DNA of 64,000 bases. Source: Hymenobacter artigasi (GTDB taxonomy: Bacteria > Bacteroidota > Bacteroidia > Cytophagales > Hymenobacteraceae). Positions 7,770-15,148 of this stretch are shown one piece after another (the first letter of the stretch is position 1; every line of letters begins with the position of its first letter). A model generated the notes under the pieces. The model did no database searches. It was not told the DNA's origin and worked only from the letters and a program-made list of their open reading frames with translations. The position numbers and the translations under genes are program-made. Where the stretch lies: positions 62,001 to 126,000 of the forward strand of contig NZ_JAAVTK010000009.1 in the NCBI RefSeq assembly GCF_012275535.1, written 5' to 3'.

Positions 7770-9242
7770 TTATTTATTCAGTTCAGCAAAAATTTCGGCC
7801 AGAATCAGCTTGTCATCAAAAGGCATTTTCACGCCGCTAATCTCCTGATAATTTTCGTGGCCCTTGCCGGCGACCAGCACAATATCGTGCGGACCGGCCA
7901 GGCGCACGGCGGCTTCGATGGCGGCGCGGCGGTCGGGCACGGTCTGGACTTTGGCCGAATCGGGGGCCGTCACGCCGGCCTCCATCTGGGCCAGGATTTC
8001 GGCGGGGTCCTCGAAACGGGGGTTATCAGAGGTAAGGACGACTTTGTTGGAAAGCCGGGCGGCCAGATTGGCCATAATGGGGCGCTTGGCCGCGTCGCGG
8101 TTGCCGCCGCAGCCCACCACCGTGATGATGTGCTGGCTGGGCTGACGAATTTCGTGCAGCGTTTGCAGCACGTTTTCCAGCGCATCGGGCGTGTGGGCGT
8201 AGTCGATAATGCCCGTGATGCTTTGCTGGCCCGACAGCACCGGCTCGAAGCGGCCGGGCGCGGTGGTCAGGCCCGAGAGGATGGTGAGGACTTCGGTGGG
8301 GTCCTCGCCCAGCAGCACGGCCGCACCGTACACGGCCATCAAATTGTAGGCATTGAACACGCCAATGAGGCGGAACAGGATTTCGCGGCCGTCGACTTCG
8401 AGGTGCAGGCCGTGCACTTCATTGGCCACCAGCTTGGCGCGGAAATCGGCCGCCCCGCGTAGCGAGTAGGTGGCGCGGCGGGCCACGGTGTTTTGCAGCA
8501 TCACCGGGCCGCGCTTGTCGTCGGCGTTGGTGAGGGCAAAGGCGGTTTTGGGCAGCGCATCGAAGAAGCCCTTCTTGGCCTTCAGGTAATTATCAAACGT
8601 ACCGTGGTAGTCGAGGTGGTCGTGGGTGAGGTTGGTGAACACGCCGCCCGCGAAGCGCAGCCCCGTGATACGGTGCTGGGCCACGGCGTGGCTGCTCACC
8701 TCCATGCAGGCGTGGGTGCAGCCTGCGCCTACCATGCGGGCCAGCAACGCATTCAGCCGGATGGCATCGGGGGTGGTGTGGGTGCTGGGGATGACTTCCT
8801 CGTCAATCTGGTTCTGCACCGTGCTCAGCAGGCCGGCGTGGTAGCCCAGCTCACGCAGCAGCTTGTGCAGCAGCGTGGCGCAGGTGGTTTTGCCGTTGGT
8901 GCCGGTCACGCCAATCAGCGTGAGCTGGCGCGAGGGGTGGCCGTGAAACGCCGCCGCCACGTGGCCCAGCGCTTCGGCCGAGTCGGCCACCAGCACGTAG
9001 GTCGTGGCGGGGTTCAGCACGGCCGGCAACTCTTCGCAGATAACGGCGGCCAGCCCCTTCGCCACCGCGCCTTCGATGAACTTGTGGCCGTCGGTGGCCG
9101 TGCCGCGCAGGGCACAGAAGGCCACGCCCGGCCCGGCTTCGCGCGAGTCGAGGGTGAGGCCGGTGATGGGCACGTCGGTGGGGCCGTGCTGGGCGAGCAC
9201 GTTCACGTCGGTAAGCAGGGAAAAGAGCGGCAGGGAAATCAT
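7770..9242 (-). CDS. murE: UDP-N-acetylmuramoyl-tripeptide synthetase MurE (meso-diaminopimelate type)
   Basis: Cytoplasmic Mur ligase adding the third residue of the stem peptide. The 490-residue product has GTNGKTTCATLL (ATP loop, about 115-126), THTTPDA, the NLTHDHLDYHGT motif and the C-terminal SDNPRFEDPAEI segment. The DNPR tetrad is the established marker for meso-diaminopimelate as substrate, rather than lysine. VAGKGHENYQ is also conserved. The start is ATG at 9242. Two unrelated inverted repeats flank the gene (7637-7764 and 9267-9393). Confidence 0.96.
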   Translation of the reverse strand: MISLPLFSLLTDVNVLAQHGPTDVPITGLTLDSREAGPGVAFCALRGTATDGHKFIEGAVAKGLAAVICEELPAVLNPATTYVLVADSAEALGHVAAAFHGHPSRQLTLIGVTGTNGKTTCATLLHKLLRELGYHAGLLSTVQNQIDEEVIPSTHTTPDAIRLNALLARMVGAGCTHACMEVSSHAVAQHRITGLRFAGGVFTNLTHDHLDYHGTFDNYLKAKKGFFDALPKTAFALTNADDKRGPVMLQNTVARRATYSLRGAADFRAKLVANEVHGLHLEVDGREILFRLIGVFNAYNLMAVYGAAVLLGEDPTEVLTILSGLTTAPGRFEPVLSGQQSITGIIDYAHTPDALENVLQTLHEIRQPSQHIITVVGCGGNRDAAKRPIMANLAARLSNKVVLTSDNPRFEDPAEILAQMEAGVTAPDSAKVQTVPDRRAAIEAAVRLAGPHDIVLVAGKGHENYQEISGVKMPFDDKLILAEIFAELNK

Positions 9243-9266
9243 GGGGGACTTTGTTCTGGCGGGTCA

Positions 9267-9393
9267 CCTCACCCCCTAGCCCCCTCTCCCGTGGAGAGGG
9301 GGAACTAGTTTCTAGTCTTTTAGCTCTAAAATTAAAGATTTAGAACTAGAGCTAGTTCCCCCTCTCCGCGGGAGAGGGGGCTAGGGGGTGAGG
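9267..9393. repeat. Inverted repeat upstream of murE
   Basis: Long palindrome with outer arms CCTCACCCCCTAGCCCCCTC and complement, each holding a smaller GGAGAGGG hairpin, around an AT-rich centre containing CTAGTTTCTAG and CTAGAACTAG-like sequence. It lies between the ftsI stop (9449) and the murE start (9242). Confidence 0.9.
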
Positions 9394-9448
9394 TTACGCG
9401 GAGGGCGACCAAGCGGCCGCATTATCACGATGTGGGGTTAAGTAAAAA

Positions 9449-11917
9449 TCAGGCGCGGCGCACGGCGGGCTTGGCGGGCGCGGGCTTTTTGGGGTTTTTG
9501 CCCGCAGCGGGCTGGCGGGAATCTTTGGATTTATCGGTAGCTTTTGCACCTCCGGTTGCTGCTGGCCGGGCGGCTGGCGAGGCAGTGGCGGGCCGGGCCG
9601 TGGGCTTGCTGGCTTTGGCATTTGGCTTCACGCCGGCCGAGCGTTCGGCCACGGCGGCCTGCACGTGGGCTTTCTCGCCGTCGGAGAAGGAACGGCGGGC
9701 TTTGGCGGGCTCCATATCGACGGGCACCAGCAGCTTGTTCTCGGCCAGGTCGGTGTGCTCGGGCTCGGGCAGGGCTACGGGCGCGGCGATGCGGGGGCCG
9801 GATTCTTCCAGCTTCAGCGTAATCAGGTCGCCGCGCTTGATGGGCGAGCCCGGGGCCAGCGACTGCTCGCGCACCCGGCCCGAGCCCACGGCCCGCACGT
9901 GCAGGCCCCGGTTTTCGAGCAGGAAAAGCGCATCGCGCAGGCTCAGGCCCTGGGCCTGCGGCACGCGGTTGGGGCGCACGGGGTTCACCACCAACGTTAC
10001 GGTGCGGGCGTGGAAAGCGGTGTCGGAAGCGCCGCGCACCCACTCCTCGCCGCCGGTGGCCTGGGTGTTGCCCACCAGGCCCAGCCGCTGACACACGAGG
10101 GCCAGCTCGTCCTGCATGCCGGCGCGCACCAGCGGCACGTGGCTCTTATTCAGGCGGGCCTTGGCCAGCAGGGGGCGCTGGCTGAGCAGGTCGCGGGCCA
10201 TGCATTTGTCGGCAACCTCGCGGAACACCGGCGCGGCCACATCGGCCCCGTAGATGCGGCCGTTGCGGGGCGAGTCCACCACCACGATGCAGCTGTACTT
10301 CGGCTTATCGGCCGGGAAATAGCCCACGAAGCTGGTCGAGTACGTCTTGGTGTACTGGCCGTTCTTGAATTTCCAGGCCGTGCCGGTTTTGCCGGCAATG
10401 CTGTAGTCCTTGGGCCGGATGCTGCGGGCCGTACCGGCCGTCACCACCCCTTCCATCATCGACTTCACCTTAATCAGCGTAGCGTCCGAGCAGATTTTAG
10501 GAATCAGCACCTTGGTTTCGTTGTGCATCAGCACTTGGTCGGCCTGCTTGATTTCGCGCACAATCATGGGCTGTACCTTCACGCCGCCGTTGGCCACGGC
10601 ATTGTAGAGCGCCAGCGTTTGCAGCGGGGCCAGCTTCAGCTCGTAGCCGATGCTCATGGTGGTGAGCGAGGTGCGGCTCCAGCTGCGGTCCTTAGTATCC
10701 TTCACATAGGGCAGCGCCTCGCCGGTCATCTGGAAGCCCAGCGGCTTATCCAGGCCGAACTTCTTCAGGTAATCGGTGTACTCGCTGGGGTCGCGCGAGA
10801 AGTATTTATCGACCAGCTTGGCCACGCCGATGTTGCTCGATTTCTCAAACACCTGCTGCACCGTGATGCGGCCGTAGCCGTGCGAATCCGATTTCACAGC
10901 CCCGCCCACGTACATGCGGCCGTTACCGGTGTCCACGATGTCGTCGAGCGTAAGTTCCGGATGCGCCTCAAACAAGGCCATCATCGAGGCCAGCTTGAAC
11001 GTAGAGCCCGGCTCGGTGCGACCCTGGTCGGCAAAGGCGTAGTTATAGTCCTCCTTATAGGTATCGTCTGATGCCTTGCCGAGGTTAGCCACGGCCTTGA
11101 TTTCGCCGGTGGCCACTTCCATCAGAATCACGCAGCCATATTGGGCATTGTTATCGACCAGCGACTTGTAGAGGGCATTTTCGGCCACGTCCTGCAGGTT
11201 AATGTCGAGCGTGGTTTTCACGTCGTAGCCCGGCAGGGGCTTGATTTCGGTGCCATCGTATACCGGCTTCACGCCACCCGGCACCCGCTCAAACAGCGCC
11301 TCGCCCGACTTCCCGGCCAGGCTCTGCTCAAATGTGTACTCCAGGCCCGCCCCGTGCTTGTCCTCGTTCACAAAGCCGATGGTGCGCTGCGCCAGTCCAC
11401 CAAATGGCCGGAAACGCTTGTCTACCTTCTCAAAAATGGCCCCACCCCGGTTGCGCCGCTCACGGAAAACCGGCCAGGTAGCCATCAGCTTCTTCTCCTG
11501 AAAGTTGATTTGCCGCGAGTTGAGGCGGATGTAGCGCTGCTTAGCCGAGTGCGCGTTCACGAGCCGGCGGCGGTATTCCTGCACGCTACGGTCGCCGAAG
11601 AAGTGCGACAGGTGCCAGGCCAGCGAGTCAATCCCGGCCCGAAACACGCCGTCCTCCACCACGCCCGGGTCCCAGGCCACGCGGTAGAATGGCAGCGAAG
11701 TAGCCATAATACTCTCATTATCAGAGTAAATATTGCCCCGCGTGGCTGGCACCGACTGGTAGCTGATGCGCCGCTCCTGCTCCAGGGCGCGCCACTTAGC
11801 CCCCTCCTGAAACTGAATTTTGGTCGCCTTCCAGAAAATGGCGCTCGAAAAGACGGCCACCCCAAGAAAGGCCAGCCGCACCCGCGTAACTATGGACTTC
11901 TTAACGCTACCTTTCAT
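9449..11917 (-). CDS. ftsI: Division-specific penicillin-binding protein (FtsI/PBP3-like, PASTA domain)
   Basis: Transpeptidase that cross-links septal peptidoglycan, partnered with FtsW. Visible: one N-terminal membrane segment (about 10-30), the PBP dimerisation domain beginning near PATRGNIYSDN, and catalytic motifs STFK (Ser305), SSN (360-362) and KTG (510-512). One PASTA-like repeat follows (about 650-710), then a long low-complexity tail rich in Ala, Pro and Lys (about 755-822, e.g. KPTARPATASPAARPAATGG), like a histone H1 tail. At 822 residues it is longer than PBP3 without the tail. The ATG at 11917 overlaps the stop of the FtsL-like gene by four bases (ATGA), indicating translational coupling. 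Confidence 0.93.
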   Translation of the reverse strand: MKGSVKKSIVTRVRLAFLGVAVFSSAIFWKATKIQFQEGAKWRALEQERRISYQSVPATRGNIYSDNESIMATSLPFYRVAWDPGVVEDGVFRAGIDSLAWHLSHFFGDRSVQEYRRRLVNAHSAKQRYIRLNSRQINFQEKKLMATWPVFRERRNRGGAIFEKVDKRFRPFGGLAQRTIGFVNEDKHGAGLEYTFEQSLAGKSGEALFERVPGGVKPVYDGTEIKPLPGYDVKTTLDINLQDVAENALYKSLVDNNAQYGCVILMEVATGEIKAVANLGKASDDTYKEDYNYAFADQGRTEPGSTFKLASMMALFEAHPELTLDDIVDTGNGRMYVGGAVKSDSHGYGRITVQQVFEKSSNIGVAKLVDKYFSRDPSEYTDYLKKFGLDKPLGFQMTGEALPYVKDTKDRSWSRTSLTTMSIGYELKLAPLQTLALYNAVANGGVKVQPMIVREIKQADQVLMHNETKVLIPKICSDATLIKVKSMMEGVVTAGTARSIRPKDYSIAGKTGTAWKFKNGQYTKTYSTSFVGYFPADKPKYSCIVVVDSPRNGRIYGADVAAPVFREVADKCMARDLLSQRPLLAKARLNKSHVPLVRAGMQDELALVCQRLGLVGNTQATGGEEWVRGASDTAFHARTVTLVVNPVRPNRVPQAQGLSLRDALFLLENRGLHVRAVGSGRVREQSLAPGSPIKRGDLITLKLEESGPRIAAPVALPEPEHTDLAENKLLVPVDMEPAKARRSFSDGEKAHVQAAVAERSAGVKPNAKASKPTARPATASPAARPAATGGAKATDKSKDSRQPAAGKNPKKPAPAKPAVRRA

Positions 11918-12777
11918 CGGTTACGGGCTTTAACGGCCTGCTTATCTGCCGATTGTTTCTTGTGCGAGCTTGTGCTTTTTTGTACCTTATTCTTACGGTC
12001 GGGCTTACTAATCGTAGCCCGCCGCGAAGCTTGCGGCGCTGCTACCCGGGCCGGCACCGAGTCGCCGTCCAGCGCCTGGGGCGGGGCAATGATTTCGGGG
12101 CCACTGTCTTCGTCGCTGCCATCGACCGGCCGACGGCGGCCGGCCAACTGGTCGGCGCGCAGCGCGGCAGTGGAGTCGCGGTCGGCGCGGGCGGCCAGCG
12201 TATCGGCCGTGAGCACGGGCATCAACTCCAGCTCGGCGGCGTCGAGGTGGCCGGCGGGCACCGTAATGCGAAAGGGCGGCGACGAGCTTTCGACCAGCCC
12301 GATGGCAGCTACTTTGCGGGCCACCTCGCTCTGCTTGCTGGCCTCCATGTAGTCCGATTTCAGGGTAGTATAGTCGGCCCGCAGGTCTTCCGTCTCCTGC
12401 TTGAGTCGCTGAATGTTGCGGTTCATGCGGTTGCCGTAGTGCGTGTTGCCGATGTATAGCAGCACCAGGAGCATAATAAACAGCAGGTGCGGCAGGAAGC
12501 GCACCGGCAGGCCCTCGCGGAACAGCCCGTCCACACTCGTGGCGCGGTCGAGCAGCGAAAACAGGCTCCACGAGCTGCGCGGGGCCGCTTCGGGGGCGGG
12601 CTCGCGGCGGGGCTTCTCGCGCTTCGGGGGAGCGGGGGCCGGGGCTGGCTCCGGCTCGGGGGCCACGTATTCGGCCAAGGGGGGCGCGGGGGCTTCCTCC
12701 GGCTCGGGCGCGGCTACCGGACGCGGCACGTTGGCGCGGCGCGGGGCATCGGTGGGACGGAGTGTGTTAGCGGCCAT
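11914..12777 (-). CDS. FtsL-like division protein with Pro/Glu-rich N-terminus
   Basis: Probable FtsL-type bitopic membrane protein, placed exactly between rsmH and ftsI where FtsL sits in other dcw clusters. From the ATG at 12777 it has a long cytoplasmic Pro/Ala/Glu-rich region (about 1-75), one membrane segment (about 100-120, LLFIMLLVLLYIGN), a short coiled coil (NRNIQRLKQETEDLRADYTT) and a periplasmic part, then a basic C-terminal tail (SKPDRKNKVQKS...). A TTG three codons upstream is the alternative start. FtsL proteins are poorly conserved, so the call rests on topology and position. Both tails are much longer than in a typical FtsL of about 100-120 residues. Confidence 0.8.
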   Translation of the reverse strand: MAANTLRPTDAPRRANVPRPVAAPEPEEAPAPPLAEYVAPEPEPAPAPAPPKREKPRREPAPEAAPRSSWSLFSLLDRATSVDGLFREGLPVRFLPHLLFIMLLVLLYIGNTHYGNRMNRNIQRLKQETEDLRADYTTLKSDYMEASKQSEVARKVAAIGLVESSSPPFRITVPAGHLDAAELELMPVLTADTLAARADRDSTAALRADQLAGRRRPVDGSDEDSGPEIIAPPQALDGDSVPARVAAPQASRRATISKPDRKNKVQKSTSSHKKQSADKQAVKARNR

Positions 12778-12783
12778 TGACTT

Positions 12784-12876
12784 CAATTAAAAATGAAGAA
12801 TTAGAAATTAAAAATTGATGGGCAACAGGACTAGGGTTGAATCCATTTTTAATTGGTCATTTTTAATTTTTAATTC
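12784..12876. repeat. AT-rich inverted repeat between rsmH and the FtsL-like gene
   Basis: Palindrome of AATTAAAAAT units (arms about 12784-12821 and 12843-12876), of the same type as 2244-2346. On the minus strand it supplies the last codons (GAG AAT) and TAA stop of rsmH and ends just before the FtsL-like start. Confidence 0.82.
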
Positions 12877-13805
12877 TCCGTCCGGATTGCAACCCGCAAT
12901 TTAGCACTTCGGGCGCGGCTATTCAGCGCGACTTCGGCCGGGTCGGCTTCTTCAGGTTTGCGGTTCACGGCTTCAAAGGGCTTGCTTTCATTGCCGAAGA
13001 AGTCTTTTTCGACGGTTCCGAAGAATTTGCCCTTCGCGATGAAGTTTTTCACCAGGCGGTCTTCCAGCGAATGGTAGCTCATCACCACCAGTCGGCCACC
13101 GGGGCGCAGCACGTCGGCCGTTTGCAGCAGCATTTCCTGCAAGGCCTGCATTTCCTGGTTCACTTCGATGCGCAGGGCCTGAAAAACCTGGGCCAGGTAC
13201 TTGTTTTCCTTGCCGCGCGGCGTGCAGGGCACAATGGCCTGCTTGAGCTCGGCAATGGTTTCGAGGCGGCGGCCGCGCCGGGCCGCGCTCACGGTAGCGG
13301 CCAGCGTGCGGGCGTTGGTCACCTCGCCGTACATGCCAAAAATGCGGTGCAGGTCGGCTTCCTTATAATCGTTGAGGATATCGGCGGCCGTGAGCGGGCC
13401 GTCGGGGTCCATCCGCATGTCGAGCGGGCCGTCGAAGCGGGTTGAGAAGCCGCGCTCGGGCGTGTCGAACTGGTGCGAGCTCACCCCCAGGTCGGCCAGC
13501 AGGCTGTCGACGGGCAGCGCGCCAATCTGTTGTAATTCAGCAAACAAGTCCCGAAAGTTAGCTTTCACAAACGTGAACTGCGGGCGGGCCAGCTTGGCCG
13601 CCTCGGCTTCGGCATCGGCGTCCTGGTCGAAGCTGAAGAGGTGGCCGGTAGTAAGCTTTTCGAGGATGCGGGCCGAATGGCCGCCACCGCCAAAGGTCAC
13701 GTCGACGTAGCGCCCATCGGGCTGTAAGTCCATGGCAGCTAGGCACTGGGCCAGCATTACGGGGCGGTGGTAGGCCTGGTCGTTATCGTATTCGGTCATG
13801 CTCAT
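12870..13805 (-). CDS. rsmH: 16S rRNA (cytosine(1402)-N(4))-methyltransferase RsmH
   Basis: SAM-dependent methyltransferase (also MraW) that N4-methylates C1402 in the decoding centre of 16S rRNA. The 311-residue product has YHRPVML near the N-terminus, the SAM-binding motif VDVTFGGGGHSARILE (about 34-49), LADLGVSSHQFDTPERGFS and the C-terminal SYHSLEDRLVKNF. Length is typical. The ATG at 13805 overlaps the mraZ stop (ATGA), so the two genes are translationally coupled. The stop codon lies in the adjacent AT-rich repeat. Confidence 0.97.
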   Translation of the reverse strand: MSMTEYDNDQAYHRPVMLAQCLAAMDLQPDGRYVDVTFGGGGHSARILEKLTTGHLFSFDQDADAEAEAAKLARPQFTFVKANFRDLFAELQQIGALPVDSLLADLGVSSHQFDTPERGFSTRFDGPLDMRMDPDGPLTAADILNDYKEADLHRIFGMYGEVTNARTLAATVSAARRGRRLETIAELKQAIVPCTPRGKENKYLAQVFQALRIEVNQEMQALQEMLLQTADVLRPGGRLVVMSYHSLEDRLVKNFIAKGKFFGTVEKDFFGNESKPFEAVNRKPEEADPAEVALNSRARSAKLRVAIRTEN

Positions 13806-14275
13806 GCGGCCAGGCCGGCGAGCGGCGGGGTTTCAACAGATAAAAATTTCTGGGCCAGCTTACTAAAGCTCTGCTGGTCTTTGATGAGGAACTCGTCGTA
13901 GCGGGCCGGGTCCCAGATTTCGCAGCGGTTGCCCAGGCCCACGATAATGGCTTCCTTCTCGATGCCGGCGTAGCGCAACATGCTACGCGGCAGCATGAAA
14001 CGGCTGATGCTGTCGAGCTCCACCTCGGTCATGCCCCGGAAAAAGTTGCGCTGAAACTGCCGGTATTCCTCGTTGAACTCGTCCAGTGCCATCACCTTCT
14101 CGTGAATCACGCCCCAGGCGGCCCGCGGATACAGCACCAGGCAGGGCTCGAAGCCCCGCACCAGCACCAGCTGATTGCCCGATTCCTCGGGCAGATTCCC
14201 CTTCACTTTGGCCGGCAATACCAGTCGCCCCTTCGGGTCGAGCTTGCATTCGTATTCGCCGGAGAGCAGGTTCAT
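13802..14275 (-). CDS. mraZ: Transcriptional regulator MraZ
   Basis: First gene of the dcw operon; a nucleoid-associated DNA-binding regulator of its own promoter, built from two SpoVT-AbrB-like halves. The start chosen is ATG at 14275, giving MNLLSGEYECKLDPKGRLVLPAKVK, the canonical beginning; a GTG two codons earlier is less likely. The first DPKGRLVLPA motif is at about 14-23 and the second half carries SRFMLPRSMLRYAGI. The 157 residues are normal. Three TGGTW boxes at a 10-bp period sit about 66-90 bp upstream and probably form its operator. Confidence 0.96.
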   Translation of the reverse strand: MNLLSGEYECKLDPKGRLVLPAKVKGNLPEESGNQLVLVRGFEPCLVLYPRAAWGVIHEKVMALDEFNEEYRQFQRNFFRGMTEVELDSISRFMLPRSMLRYAGIEKEAIIVGLGNRCEIWDPARYDEFLIKDQQSFSKLAQKFLSVETPPLAGLAA

Positions 14276-14312
14276 GGGCACGGGTGGCCGGGTGGAGAAG
14301 CGGCGACATTAG

Positions 14313-14342
14313 CAAATGTACGGGAACCCCCTCAAAAACCAA
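14313..14342 (-). promoter_or_regulatory. Promoter of the mraZ/dcw operon
   Basis: On the minus strand TACATTTG (14320-14313) matches the Bacteroidota -7 consensus TAnnTTTG exactly, and TTGG (14342-14339) lies 18 bp upstream as a -33 element. The -7 element ends about 37 bp before the mraZ ATG. No other promoter-like sequence was seen upstream of the long co-oriented operon. Confidence 0.65.
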
Positions 14343-14365
14343 CCACGATTTACCATTTCCTACCA
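14341..14365 (-). promoter_or_regulatory. Candidate MraZ operator: three TGGTW boxes at 10-bp period
   Basis: Reading the minus strand, TGGTA (14365-14361), TGGTA (14355-14351) and TGGTT (14345-14341) recur exactly every 10 bp. In well-studied bacteria MraZ binds TGGGN repeats separated by 5 bp upstream of mraZ. The geometry is the same here with T at the fourth position. The last box overlaps the -33 element, which suits repression. Confidence 0.6.
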
Positions 14366-14495
14366 CAAATGCAAAACTGCCTTTAGAGCGTTTAAATGCA
14401 GTTTTTGAATACTTCAGATGGTGCTGCCGGCATTGTGGGGCTGCGTTTGCGGAGTGCTTGCCAGAATGGCAGGACGATTATGGGCAACAGATGAA

Positions 14496-14580
14496 GCCCG
14501 GCGACTAGGGCACTGGCTTCAGCTTGTGCCGGGACCGCGCCACGATGCACAAGCTGAAGGCAGTGCCCCAGTCGTCGGGC
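14496..14580. repeat. Inverted repeat (GCTTCAGCTTGTGC family)
   Basis: Palindrome with outer arms GCCCGGCGACTAGGGCACTG and near complement, and inner GCTTCAGCTTGTGC, shared with the element at 56330-56407. It lies between the divergent mraZ operon and the metal module. Apart from the dcw promoter and this repeat, the 330-bp divergent region holds only the TACCTTTG element at 14589. Confidence 0.8.
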
Positions 14581-14588
14581 TCCCACCG

Positions 14589-14596
14589 TACCTTTG
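14589..14596 (+). promoter_or_regulatory. -7 promoter element TACCTTTG, near-leaderless
   Basis: An exact match to TAnnTTTG whose last base is only 10 bp before the ATG at 14606. Transcription starting at the usual distance would give a leader of just a few bases. No clear -33 element is visible; the inverted repeat ends immediately upstream. Confidence 0.5.
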
Positions 14597-14605
14597 CGGG
14601 TAGCT

Positions 14606-15049
14606 ATGCGCCCTCATTCATTGTCCCTTCGCCTCGCCAGTGTTCTGCTGGCCGTGCTGGTGCTCATCACCTCGGTGGGCCTCACGGTGCAGCGCCTCAC
14701 CTGCCGCATGAGCGGCCGGAGCATGGTGGCCGTTTCCGTAGCTGGTCGGGACGAGCTGCGCGGCTGCCTGGGCGAGGTGGCCCCCACCCCGCCCATAGTG
14801 AAGGATGGCTGTTGCGATTTCAGCAAGCACGAGCATAAGCTGAGCAGCCCGGTACACGAGCTGGCCGCCAAAATTCTGGTGCCGGCTCCGGCGCTGGCGG
14901 GTATCGTGCCGCCCCTGGGCGGGCCGGTAGCCCCGGCCGCCGGGGCCGCGCGGGCCAATGCCGGCCCGCGCTGGTTTGCCGCCGATACCTCGCCCCCACC
15001 CCTCGGGGGCCGGGCGCTGCTGGCCTTTGCCTGCACGTTGGAAGTCTAG
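14606..15049 (+). CDS. Small Cys/His-containing envelope protein (HYC_CC_PP-like)
   Basis: A 147-residue product with an N-terminal hydrophobic segment (about 8-28) that is probably a signal anchor. It has a single Cys soon after (LTCRMSG), then a GCL Cys and a CCDFSKHEHK cluster near residue 70, followed by a Pro/Ala-rich tail with PP pairs. The layout recalls the Bacteroidota HYC_CC_PP family, small proteins encoded beside metal-related TonB receptors, though the exact HYC triplet is absent. The ATG at 14606 is preferred over a TTG at 14594 that lies within the -7 element. A TonB receptor and an HMA protein follow on the same strand, which suggests metal binding or trafficking; this is inferred. 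Confidence 0.65.
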   Translation: MRPHSLSLRLASVLLAVLVLITSVGLTVQRLTCRMSGRSMVAVSVAGRDELRGCLGEVAPTPPIVKDGCCDFSKHEHKLSSPVHELAAKILVPAPALAGIVPPLGGPVAPAAGAARANAGPRWFAADTSPPPLGGRALLAFACTLEV

Positions 15050-15148
15050 GTTTTTTCTGAGCAATTCCCTTGCTGCTTTGGTGGCGAAGGGAGGTGTCGC
15101 GGCATCCTGTCGCGTCGATTCATCAGAAACACCTAACTTCCAGACATT

